Positions 36,789-45,301 of a stretch of DNA of 64,000 nt are shown here, one piece after another; position 1 is the first letter of the stretch; the number at the start of each line of letters is the position of its first letter. The stretch is from Candidatus Hydrothermarchaeum profundi (GTDB taxonomy: Archaea > Hydrothermarchaeota > Hydrothermarchaeia > Hydrothermarchaeales > Hydrothermarchaeaceae), in the NCBI GenBank assembly GCA_002011125.2, contig MTMF02000009.1, positions 1,394,989-1,458,988 of the forward strand, written 5' to 3'. The translations under genes were made by a program, and so were the position numbers. The notes beneath the pieces are model-generated. The model saw only the letters and a program-made list of their open reading frames with translations, had not been told where the DNA came from and did not search any database.

Positions 36789-37616
36789 ATGAGGACCCCC
36801 TACGTGGCTGGACAGTTTTATCCGGCAGGAAAAGTTGAACTAAAAAGAGAGATAGAGAAATGTTTTTTAAGTCCACTTGGGCCGGGAAAATTGCCAGAAA
36901 AAGAAGGTAGAAATAAGGATATAAAAGGATGCGTAGTACCTCACGCAGGATATATGTACTCAGGACCTGTAGCTGCCCATGTTTATTATGCGTTATCAAC
37001 TCAAATAAAACCTGAGACTATAGTAATTATTTGCCCTAATCATACAGGGAGAGGTAGCGCGGCTGCACTTTCAAAGGAGGATTGGGAAACTCCGCTTGGA
37101 ATAGTTGATACAGATAAGACTATTGTAGACTTACTATGGAAAAAATGCGATATAATGGATTTAAATGAAGATGCGCATGTCTTTGAACATTCTCTCGAGG
37201 TGCAACTTCCATTTTTACAATACATATATGGGGACTTTACCTTTGTTCCGATATGTTTAGGGTTGCAAGATCTTGATACTGCTCACGAAGTGGCTAGTTG
37301 CTTATTAAACATAAAAAAAGAAATGATAGTTATTGCTAGTAGTGACTTCACGCATTATGAGACACACAGGGAGGCTGAGAGGAAAGATAAACATGCAATC
37401 TCATACATCTTAGATCTAAATGAGAAAGGGTTTATAAAGAACGTATATGAAAATGATCTTTCTATTTGTGGGTACGGACCAATAGCTACATGTATATCCT
37501 TTGTAAAGAAAAGAGGGGCAAATAGAGGAGAACTCCTAAAATACGCTACGAGTGGAAATGTCACTGGAGACTTTGGGCAAGTAGTTGGGTATGCTGGCAT
37601 AATTTTTAGAGGTTAA
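36789..37616 (+). CDS. MEMO1 family protein
   Basis: 275 residues related to human MEMO1 and extradiol dioxygenases. Conserved sites are AGQFYPAG near the start, VVPHAGYMYSGPVAAHVYYA, ICPNHTGRG, EHSLEVQLPFLQYIYG and IVIASSDFTHYETH, which supply the His/Asp metal-site residues. The biochemical role in archaea is not settled; the gene is repeatedly found next to mevalonate kinase and IPK, as here. Human MEMO1 binds copper or iron. Confidence 0.92.
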   Translation: MRTPYVAGQFYPAGKVELKREIEKCFLSPLGPGKLPEKEGRNKDIKGCVVPHAGYMYSGPVAAHVYYALSTQIKPETIVIICPNHTGRGSAAALSKEDWETPLGIVDTDKTIVDLLWKKCDIMDLNEDAHVFEHSLEVQLPFLQYIYGDFTFVPICLGLQDLDTAHEVASCLLNIKKEMIVIASSDFTHYETHREAERKDKHAISYILDLNEKGFIKNVYENDLSICGYGPIATCISFVKKRGANRGELLKYATSGNVTGDFGQVVGYAGIIFRG

Positions 37617-37621
37617 CAAAT

Positions 37622-38545
37622 ATGATAACAGCCTCTGCCCCAGGTAAAGTAATTTTATTTGGAGAGCATGCTGTAGTTTATGGCGAACCTGCTCTGGCTG
37701 GCGCTATTGATAGAAGAGTATACATAACAGCGAGGGAGTACAATAAAGGAATAAAAATAACTTCAAGCGGGAAAACCATAAGCTATGTTGATAGTTATAA
37801 GGGATCAGAATTCCCATACATTAGAAAAGCCATTGAGCTAACTTTTGATTATCTCCATGAAAGAAAAAATTTAGAAATAAAAATCAATTCTAACATACCT
37901 CCTGCAGCTGGATTGGGTTCATCTGCCTCTGTATCAGTAGCAACTATTCTCGCGGTTTCTAAATTAGTAGGGGCTAATCTAAGTAAAGATGAGATAGCAA
38001 AGATTGGACATAACGTGGAGCTTGAAGTTCAGGGAGCGGCTTCTCCGACTGATACGGCAACAACGACTTTTGGAGGGATACTCTATATTCAACCTACTGA
38101 AAGAAATTTTGAAAGATTAGAAATCCCTTTGCCACTAGTTGTGGGATACACAGGGATTCGGAGATCTACCAGGTACCTTGTTGAGAAGGTCCGGATGTTA
38201 AAAGAAATGTATCCAGATATAATAACCAGCATCATTAGGGGCATTGGTGAAATCGTGAAATGCGCTAAGCATAAAATAGAAAGAGGGGAAGACATAGGAG
38301 GGCTTATGGATATAAACCATGGTATGCTAGAAGCCCTAGGGGTAGGCCATCAGAAGCTTTCGGAACTTGTCTATATATCTCGTCTGTCAGGCGCTAAAGG
38401 AGCAAAGTTAACAGGAGCAGGGGGTGGAGGGTGTATGATTGCATATACGCCTGAAAAAAGCGAGGAGGTTATAGCCTCTATAACCTCAAAGGGATATCAA
38501 GCCTTTAACGCTCCCATTACTTTGGATGGAGTTCGGTTAGAGTGA
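37622..38545 (+). CDS. mvk: Mevalonate kinase
   Basis: GHMP-family kinase that phosphorylates mevalonate for isoprenoid lipid synthesis. The 307 residues include ASAPGKVILFGEHAVVYGEP at the N-terminus, the ATP loop PPAAGLGSSASVSVATILA, the SPTDTATTTFGG segment and the C-terminal GAKLTGAGGGGCMIAYTP. It overlaps the IPK gene by 4 nt (GTGA). Confidence 0.96.
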   Translation: MITASAPGKVILFGEHAVVYGEPALAGAIDRRVYITAREYNKGIKITSSGKTISYVDSYKGSEFPYIRKAIELTFDYLHERKNLEIKINSNIPPAAGLGSSASVSVATILAVSKLVGANLSKDEIAKIGHNVELEVQGAASPTDTATTTFGGILYIQPTERNFERLEIPLPLVVGYTGIRRSTRYLVEKVRMLKEMYPDIITSIIRGIGEIVKCAKHKIERGEDIGGLMDINHGMLEALGVGHQKLSELVYISRLSGAKGAKLTGAGGGGCMIAYTPEKSEEVIASITSKGYQAFNAPITLDGVRLE

Positions 38546-39315
38546 TAATAGTTAAACTTGGAGGTAGCTTGATAACTGATAAAAGTAAAGCATTTGTTAT
38601 AAGAGGAGGGGTTCTGCGAAGGTTATCCGGCGAAATAAAAAGAGGAGCGGGAAAAGATTTAATAATAATTCATGGTGGTGGCTCTTTTGGTCACCCTATT
38701 GCGAATAAGTATATGCTCCAGAGAGGATTTCAGAGTAAGGAGCAACTTCGGGGGGTCTATCTTACGAGGTTATATATGGATATATTAAATAGAAAAGTTC
38801 TGGAAGCTTTAACCAATAAGAGCGTTCCTGCTATAAGCATTCAATCCTCAGCAAATATAATATGCGATAATGGCCGAATCAATGAGTTTAATATTGAAAT
38901 AGTGGATGGCTTTATTAAACTAGGTTTAGTTCCCGTCATGTATGGAGACGTAGTGCTGGATAAAAGCAGGGGATTTTGTATCCTTTCAGGAGATCAGATA
39001 GTATCTCATTTGGCGATGGAATTTGATGTAGATAGAGTAATCTTAGCCACAGATGTGGATGGAGTCTATACTAAGGACCCAAAGAAATTTGAAGAAGCAA
39101 AATTTATTAAAGAAATTTCTAAGGATAATACCCAGATTCTTGATAAACTCGAGATATCTGAAAATGATGTGACTGGCGGGTTAAAGGGGAAGATAATCGA
39201 ACTATTGAAACTCGCCGAGAAAGGAACGGAATCCATAATAATAAATGGCTTAGTGAAAGGCAGATTAGAAAAAGCTATTTTAGGAGAAAGAGTTTTAGGC
39301 ACTAAAGTTTTTTGA
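38542..39315 (+). CDS. ipk: Isopentenyl phosphate kinase
   Basis: Amino-acid-kinase-fold enzyme that converts isopentenyl phosphate to IPP in the archaeal mevalonate route. The 257 residues contain IIVKLGGSLITDKSKAF, the substrate-binding IIHGGGSFGHPIANKY with the diagnostic His, YGDVVLDKSRGFCILSGDQI and DVTGGLKGKI. GTG start overlapping mvk. It is the last gene of the rps13-ipk operon; the next gene is convergent. Confidence 0.95.
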   Translation: MIIVKLGGSLITDKSKAFVIRGGVLRRLSGEIKRGAGKDLIIIHGGGSFGHPIANKYMLQRGFQSKEQLRGVYLTRLYMDILNRKVLEALTNKSVPAISIQSSANIICDNGRINEFNIEIVDGFIKLGLVPVMYGDVVLDKSRGFCILSGDQIVSHLAMEFDVDRVILATDVDGVYTKDPKKFEEAKFIKEISKDNTQILDKLEISENDVTGGLKGKIIELLKLAEKGTESIIINGLVKGRLEKAILGERVLGTKVF

Positions 39316-39336
39316 GAGATACTGTTTATTACCCTT

Positions 39337-40506
39337 TCAATCGCATAGGATCGTGTCTAATACATCTACTGCTTTGTCAATTTGCTCCTTCTCTATATTT
39401 AAAGGCGGTAAGAATCTCAGGACATTATCATGAGTGCAGTTTATCAAAACACCTTTTTCTCTTGCTTTATCCACGATAACGTTGCATGGTCTATCGAGTT
39501 CTACTCCGATCATAAGGCCTACGCCTCTTACTTCCTTGATGCATTTGTGCTTATTCTTTAACTCTTTTAGCCTTCTTAAAAGGTATATTCCAGATTGTTT
39601 AGCTTTTTCTAGAAGATTTTCATCGAGAATGATTTCAATATTAGCCTTCGCCACAGTGCAAGCGAGATGATTGCCTCCGAAAGTTGACGCATGATCTCCG
39701 ATCCTAAATGCTTTAATTATTTCAGGCTTTGCAAGCATAGCACCTATGGGGAAGCCTGCTCCAAGCGCTTTGGCGATTGTAAATAAATCCGGCTCTACTT
39801 TAAAATGCTGGAAGGCGAACATTTCGCCTGTTCTACCAAAGCCTGTTTGAACCTCATCGAGCACGAATAGAATACTATGATCTGTGCATATTTCACTCAC
39901 TTCTTTCAGATAGTTCTCAGGGGGGACAATTACTCCCCCTTCACCTTGGATTGGTTCTAATAAAACTGCGGCAGTTTTCGGGGATATAGCCCTCTTAAAG
40001 TCTTCAATATCTCCAAATTTTACATGTTTGAAACCAGGTAATAGTGGCGCAAAAGGTTTTTTATATCTCTCTTGTCCTGTTGCACTTAAACTACCAAAAG
40101 TCCTACCATGAAAAGAGTTTTCAGCGGCAATTATTACTTTTTTACCTGTATACTTCCTTACTAATTTAATAGTAGCTTCATTGGCTTCTGTCCCTGAGTT
40201 GCAGAAGAAAGATTTGTATCCTCCAGATACTTTATACAGTAGTTCAGCGAGTTCTACTTGAGGGGGGATATAATAAATATTGGTGGTATGAATTATTTTT
40301 TCGACTTGTTTTTTAATAGTCTCTATAATTTTTGGGTGTGAATGACCAATATTAAGGACGGCTAGACCTGAAAAACAGTCTATATATTCATTGCCTTCTA
40401 GGTCTTTAACTATTGCTCCATTTCCCTCGACTATAGCGAGAGGCTGTCTGGAGTAGGTTTGAGCAACATATAGTTTGTCCTTCCGCACTATTTCCTTGAA
40501 TTCCAT
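39337..40506 (-). CDS. argD: Acetylornithine/succinyl-diaminopimelate-type aminotransferase
   Basis: Class III PLP-dependent aminotransferase of 389 residues. Typical are FCNSGTEANEATIKLVRKYT, SFHGRTFGSLSATGQ, EPIQGEGGVIVPP, LDEVQTGFGRTGEMFAFQHF and the PLP lysine in TIAKALGAGFPIGAM. Likely acts in arginine and/or lysine synthesis; with no other arg or lys genes nearby the substrate is not fixed, and LysJ or ornithine aminotransferase remain possible. Confidence 0.85.
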   Translation of the reverse strand: MEFKEIVRKDKLYVAQTYSRQPLAIVEGNGAIVKDLEGNEYIDCFSGLAVLNIGHSHPKIIETIKKQVEKIIHTTNIYYIPPQVELAELLYKVSGGYKSFFCNSGTEANEATIKLVRKYTGKKVIIAAENSFHGRTFGSLSATGQERYKKPFAPLLPGFKHVKFGDIEDFKRAISPKTAAVLLEPIQGEGGVIVPPENYLKEVSEICTDHSILFVLDEVQTGFGRTGEMFAFQHFKVEPDLFTIAKALGAGFPIGAMLAKPEIIKAFRIGDHASTFGGNHLACTVAKANIEIILDENLLEKAKQSGIYLLRRLKELKNKHKCIKEVRGVGLMIGVELDRPCNVIVDKAREKGVLINCTHDNVLRFLPPLNIEKEQIDKAVDVLDTILCD

Positions 40507-40527
40507 GGGTATAGCTATTTGATTTTG

Positions 40528-40535
40528 TATATAAT
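40528..40535 (+). promoter_or_regulatory. TATA box of the RNA at 40559
   Basis: TATATAAT, among the best TATA matches in the window, about 28 nt before the point where the sequence changes from AT-rich to GC-rich. It is divergent from argD. Confidence 0.6.
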
Positions 40536-40558
40536 TGTTACTTTTTCTCTGTAATTAA

Positions 40559-40806
40559 TGCCCTATGCTCGAAGACCTGTTTGATTTGGATGAGTTCCAG
40601 ACGTGAAAACAGGGGCAAGGCTAGGGCAACACGGTGTCACATGGGTCCCTTCCCGAGATACTGCCTCGTGTGCTGAATCAATGAGGGCTAGGTCAACCGT
40701 GACGCCGAACAGAGCTCGCCGGTAAATCCTTTCTCTTGAATAAGAGGGTCCTCAGGCAAGCAAGGGCTTAATGCCCGCAGTGAGCCTGAGTGTTAGAGAG
40801 TAGGAT
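40559..40806 (+). ncRNA. GC-rich structured non-coding RNA, family not identified
   Basis: A GC-rich island with no plausible ORF between argD and the UPF0235 gene, starting at the expected distance from a strong TATA box. Helices seen: closing CCTAxxCTC with GAGxxTAGG (40562-40570/40797-40805 area), CCTGTTT with AAACAGG around 40576-40615, a long stacked hairpin GCAaCACG / GTGTC / GGG with CCC / GATAC / CGTGTGC (about 40626-40673), CTCTT with AAGAG near 40730-40747, and CTCAGGC with GCCTGAG enclosing GGGCttaatGCCC (about 40750-40790). It does not contain the GGAAGNAGC helix-8 signature of SRP RNA, nor RNase P blocks. SRP RNA would be the obvious guess but is not supported. No terminator is evident. 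Confidence 0.6.
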
Positions 40807-40841
40807 ACAGGCGGGCTAAAACAATAATATCCTCAGTAAAC

Positions 40842-41144
40842 ATGGATAAGGCAATCAGAACTGCAGGGAATTCGACATTAATTGATGTCGAAGTAGTGAC
40901 TAACTCAGCTACAAAAGGAATATCAGGGTATAACGAATGGAGAAATCGTATAGTTTTAAAAATAAATGAAAAGCCTTTACAGAATAGAGCTAATCGTGCA
41001 ATTATTAAATTTATTTCAACAAAACTTGGGATAACCCAAAAAGATGTCAAAATTGTTGCTGGTAGAAAAAGTAATCTTAAGACGATAAAAATCGATCTAG
41101 ATGTTAGTATTGTAAAGCAGTTCTTGGAAAATGAGAGGATTTGA
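40842..41144 (+). CDS. UPF0235/DUF167 family protein (YggU-like)
   Basis: 100 residues of the DUF167 fold. Diagnostic are the SATKGISGYNEWRNRIVLKI segment, KPLQNRANRAIIKFISTKLG and DVKIVAGRKSNLKTIKI. Function is unknown. It overlaps the next gene by 14 nt, so they are likely cotranscribed. Confidence 0.9.
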   Translation: MDKAIRTAGNSTLIDVEVVTNSATKGISGYNEWRNRIVLKINEKPLQNRANRAIIKFISTKLGITQKDVKIVAGRKSNLKTIKIDLDVSIVKQFLENERI

Positions 41145-41520
41145 TTATCATTTATATGAGGAGATTGTAGACGTACTAGAGGAATTAAAAGAAATATCTG
41201 AGCATTCTCCTATAATCGTTGAGGGACGCAACGACGAGATTGCCCTTAGAAAACTTGGGATCAATGGCCAGTTTTATCGAGTGTCAGATGGTATACCCTT
41301 CTATGAATTCTGCGAAGAAATAGCTAAAACCCATTCAAGCGTTATTTTATTTACTGATACTGATACTGCTGGTAAAAAAATAACTAAACGGCTTAAGAGT
41401 TTTTTCTCGCAAAATGGAGTTAAAGTAGAAGATAAATTTAGGATAACTTTATTGACTAAACTGGATACCCATCAAGTAGAGAATTTGTATAAGAGATTTA
41501 GAAGATTTAAGATTTTCTGA
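41131..41520 (+). CDS. Toprim-domain protein (UPF0292-like)
   Basis: 129 residues consisting mostly of a single Toprim domain: IIVEGRNDEIALRKLGI with the catalytic Glu, and VILFTDTDTAGKKITKRLKS with the DxD pair. A short basic tail (YKRFRRFKIF) follows. Toprim enzymes act on phosphodiester bonds with Mg2+; freestanding small forms such as RNase M5-like proteins act on RNA, so a link to RNA processing is possible but inferred. Confidence 0.85.
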   Translation: MRGFDYHLYEEIVDVLEELKEISEHSPIIVEGRNDEIALRKLGINGQFYRVSDGIPFYEFCEEIAKTHSSVILFTDTDTAGKKITKRLKSFFSQNGVKVEDKFRITLLTKLDTHQVENLYKRFRRFKIF

Positions 41521-41525
41521 TAAGA

Positions 41526-41533
41526 TTTAAATA
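41526..41533 (+). promoter_or_regulatory. TATA box of the gap-tpi operon
   Basis: TTTAAATA lies directly before the inverted repeat. Initiation about 26 nt downstream falls inside the repeat's spacer and gives a leader of about 35 nt with the Shine-Dalgarno AAAGGAGG at 41573-41580. Confidence 0.5.
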
Positions 41534-41566
41534 AATTACTTGCTTTTTTAATTCTATCAAGTAATT
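41534..41566 (+). promoter_or_regulatory. Perfect 9-bp inverted repeat at the gap promoter, candidate operator
   Basis: AATTACTTG (41534-41542) and CAAGTAATT (41558-41566) are exact complements 15 nt apart, with arm centres 24 bp apart. They abut the TATA box and cover the predicted start site, the classical place for an archaeal repressor. As RNA it could alternatively form a hairpin only 7 nt before the Shine-Dalgarno site. Confidence 0.55.
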
Positions 41567-41568
41567 AA

Positions 41569-42597
<1,029 letters not shown>

Positions 42598-42602
42598 GAG
42601 AT

Positions 42603-43379
42603 ATGCAAGTCACTAAGATCACAGAGATAATCAAAGAAGCAGAGAAAGTAAAAACTTTTAAATTTGATTTAGAAGCGAAGGGAAAGCCCGGGCAGTTCGT
42701 GATGGTTTGGGTCCCTGGAGTCGATGAGAAACCAATGAGCCTCTCTTATCCTACGGGAAAGATGGGTATTACAGTATTACTTGAAGGGCCTTTCAGCAAA
42801 CAGTTAGGAAGACTGAATGTTGGGGACAGAGTTGGTATCAGAGGTCCGTACGGGAGGGGGTTTAGAGTTGCAGGTAGTAATTTGCTGTTAGTTGGAGGGG
42901 GTGTTGGAACAGCTCCATTAGCACCGCTCGCAGAAAAGGCTATTTCTAAAGGGAAAAAAGTTACAGCCGTTATAGGCGCGAAGACTAGAAATGAACTTGT
43001 TTTTGTTGAAAGAATTAGAAACGCAGGAGCCAGAGTCTTTGTTACAACAGACGATGGTAGTGAGGGAAGTAGGGGATTTACCACAGATAAAACAAGAGAG
43101 TTACTGGAAGAAGGATCATTTGATCAATGCTATGTATGCGGTCCAGAAATCATGATGTTCAAATTATTAGAACAAACAAAAGCAAGAGGTATACCCACCC
43201 AACTATCACTAGTGAGATATTTTAAGTGCGGAATTGGGGTATGTGGGCATTGTGCTTTGGATTATTCAGGAATTAGAGTTTGCAGAGAGGGCCCTGTTCT
43301 TAGTGATAACGAATTAGAGGAAGTTTCAGAGTTTGGGAGATATTGGAGAAGTCCTTCAGGAGTAAAAATTTACTTCTAA
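42603..43379 (+). CDS. pyrK: Dihydroorotate dehydrogenase electron transfer subunit-like protein (PyrK family)
   Basis: 258-residue FAD/NAD-binding oxidoreductase with a [2Fe-2S] site. The FAD barrel has GQFVMVWVPGVDEKPMSLSY, and the NAD domain LLVGGGVGTAPLAPLAEKA; the iron-sulfur cysteines are in FKCGIGVCGHCALDYSGIRV followed by Cys. PyrK normally pairs with PyrD, which is not in the window. The location between gap and the FBP aldolase/phosphatase gene is odd and may mean a different redox partner; related SudB/NfnA-type subunits cannot be excluded. Confidence 0.85.
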   Translation: MQVTKITEIIKEAEKVKTFKFDLEAKGKPGQFVMVWVPGVDEKPMSLSYPTGKMGITVLLEGPFSKQLGRLNVGDRVGIRGPYGRGFRVAGSNLLLVGGGVGTAPLAPLAEKAISKGKKVTAVIGAKTRNELVFVERIRNAGARVFVTTDDGSEGSRGFTTDKTRELLEEGSFDQCYVCGPEIMMFKLLEQTKARGIPTQLSLVRYFKCGIGVCGHCALDYSGIRVCREGPVLSDNELEEVSEFGRYWRSPSGVKIYF

Positions 43380-43395
43380 AAAAGGAGGTAGTAGA

Positions 43396-44511
43396 ATGGC
43401 AAAAATAACTGTAAGTTTAATAAAAGCGGACGTTGGTGGATACCCAGGTCATGCCAGCGTCCATCCAGACTTAATAAAAGAAGGAGAAAAAGTTCTAAAA
43501 GAGGCGAAGAAAGAAGGCCTATTAATTGATTTTAGGGTTATGGGCGCTGGAGACGATCTCCAACTACTCATGACGCATAATAAGGGAGTTGACAGCTCAG
43601 ATATTCATGGGTTGGCATGGCAAGCGTTTGAAAAAGCAACGAAAGTAGCGAAGAATTTGAAGTTATATGGAGCTGGCCAAGATTTACTCAGTGATGCTTT
43701 TTCAGGTAATGTCAGAGGTATGGGGCCCGGAGTAGCAGAGATGGAGTTTACAGAGAGAAAAGCGGAGCCTCTCGTAGCGTTTATGATGGATAAGACGGAG
43801 CCGGGGGCTTTTAATTTACCGATTTTCAAAATTTTTGGAGACCCTTTTAACACAGCAGGTCTTGTTGTGGACCCAAGTATGCATGCAGGTTTTATTTTTG
43901 AAGTGTGGGATATTCTCGAGCATAAAAAAGTACTCATGAGCTTGCCGGAGGAATTATATGACCTACTAGCATTAATTGGAGCTAAAAGCAGGTATGTAAT
44001 AAAGAGAGTATTTCCAAAAAAGGGGGGTAAATTACCGGTAGATGAGCCCGTGGCGGTAGTGAGCACTGAGAAGCTTTATGAGATAGCTGGCGAGTATGTT
44101 GGTAAGGATGACCCTGTTGGTCTCGTTAGAGCTCAATCAGGTCTTCCAGCGCTAGGAGAAGTCTTAGAAGCATTTTCTTTTCCCCATTTGGTCAGCGGTT
44201 GGATGCGGGGATCACATAATGGGCCTCTCATGCCTGTATCGTTTAAGGATGCTAGATGCACTAGGTTTGATGGTCCACCAAGGGTCGTTGGCGCTGGATT
44301 TCAATTAAGTAACGGATTATTAGTTGGGCCAGTTGACTTATTTGATGATCCAGCATATGATATTACACGACAAAAGGCGCAAGAAATAACGGATTATATA
44401 CGGAGGCACGGACCTTTTGAGCCGCATAGATTACCATTAGAGGAAATGGAATACACTACCTTGCCAAAAGTTCTACAGAAATTAAAGGATAGATTTGAGG
44501 AAGTAGAATGA
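43396..44511 (+). CDS. fbp: Bifunctional fructose-1,6-bisphosphate aldolase/phosphatase
   Basis: The unidirectional gluconeogenic enzyme of archaea, which condenses triose phosphates and dephosphorylates FBP in one active site. The 371 residues begin with ITVSLIKADVGGYPGHASVH (metal-binding Asp12 and His19), and contain VMGAGDDLQLLMTHNKG, GPGVAEMEFTERKAEP, GSHNGPLMPVSFKDARCTRF and the FDGPPRVVGAGFQL segment. A strong AAAGGAGG precedes the ATG. It overlaps tpiA by 4 nt. Confidence 0.97.
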   Translation: MAKITVSLIKADVGGYPGHASVHPDLIKEGEKVLKEAKKEGLLIDFRVMGAGDDLQLLMTHNKGVDSSDIHGLAWQAFEKATKVAKNLKLYGAGQDLLSDAFSGNVRGMGPGVAEMEFTERKAEPLVAFMMDKTEPGAFNLPIFKIFGDPFNTAGLVVDPSMHAGFIFEVWDILEHKKVLMSLPEELYDLLALIGAKSRYVIKRVFPKKGGKLPVDEPVAVVSTEKLYEIAGEYVGKDDPVGLVRAQSGLPALGEVLEAFSFPHLVSGWMRGSHNGPLMPVSFKDARCTRFDGPPRVVGAGFQLSNGLLVGPVDLFDDPAYDITRQKAQEITDYIRRHGPFEPHRLPLEEMEYTTLPKVLQKLKDRFEEVE

Positions 44512-45185
44512 AGTTAAAGACTCCTTTAATAATTCTTAATGTTAAGGCATATAAAGAATCGATGGGTAAAAGAGATTTGAAGCTAGCCAAAATATGCGAG
44601 GAAGTTGCCAAAGAGACTGGTGTAAACATAGCTTATTGTCCACAGCAGGTTGATCTTGCATGGGTAGCTAATGAAGTTGAAATCCCTTGTCTAGCACAAC
44701 ATGTTGACGCATTAGACCCGGGTAGTAAGACTGGATGGACTGTTCTTGAATCCATCAAAGAAGCGGGAGCTATAGGAACTTTGGTCAATCACTCAGAGCA
44801 TAGGATGAAAATTGCTGATATAGATGTTATCGTAGAGAAATCCAAAGAATTGGGCTTATGTACTGTAATCTGTACTAATAATGTTGTTGTCAGCCGGGCT
44901 GCAGCTGTTATGAAACCATATTCAATCGCAATCGAGCCTCCAGCCCTTATCGGGTCGGGTATACCGGTATCGAAAGCAGAACCAGAAATTGTCTCGGATT
45001 CAGTGAACGCAATAAAAGAATTAAATAGGGATACAGTAGTCCTTTGCGGAGCTGGAATTTCTACTGGAGAAGATGTGAGAGAGTCGTTAAAACTAGGTGC
45101 TGAGGGAGTTCTACTAGCCAGCGGGGTAGTTAAAGCAAAAGACCCTAAGAGGACATTATTGGACTTAGCATCTGGAATTTTCTGA
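44508..45185 (+). CDS. tpiA: Triosephosphate isomerase, archaeal type
   Basis: 225 residues, the shortened archaeal TIM barrel. Active-site residues are Lys in ILNVKAYKES, His in LVNHSEHRMKI, and Glu in SIAIEPPALIGSGIPVSKAE; the phosphate loop is VLCGAGISTGEDV. It supplies dihydroxyacetone phosphate to the aldolase encoded just upstream, and DHAP is also the EgsA substrate. Last gene of the operon. Confidence 0.97.
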   Translation: MKLKTPLIILNVKAYKESMGKRDLKLAKICEEVAKETGVNIAYCPQQVDLAWVANEVEIPCLAQHVDALDPGSKTGWTVLESIKEAGAIGTLVNHSEHRMKIADIDVIVEKSKELGLCTVICTNNVVVSRAAAVMKPYSIAIEPPALIGSGIPVSKAEPEIVSDSVNAIKELNRDTVVLCGAGISTGEDVRESLKLGAEGVLLASGVVKAKDPKRTLLDLASGIF

Positions 45186-45301
45186 CGTTACAAAAATTAT
45201 AGTATGGAGACTTACCGGGTGATTTACTTGGCATTTATTTTTAGTTTTATTGAGGAAAGAAAATGGATTTAAATCATTTAGAAGATCAGGAGGTCATTTC
45301 A

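Noticed and set aside
40559-40806. Call of this RNA as SRP 7S RNA
   Set aside because: Size, promoter and G+C fit, but the near-universal GGAAGNAGC hairpin of helix 8 and the Alu-domain TGTAA motif are absent on both strands.
43605-44066. 153-codon antisense frame
   Set aside because: It is a shadow of the FBP aldolase/phosphatase gene.
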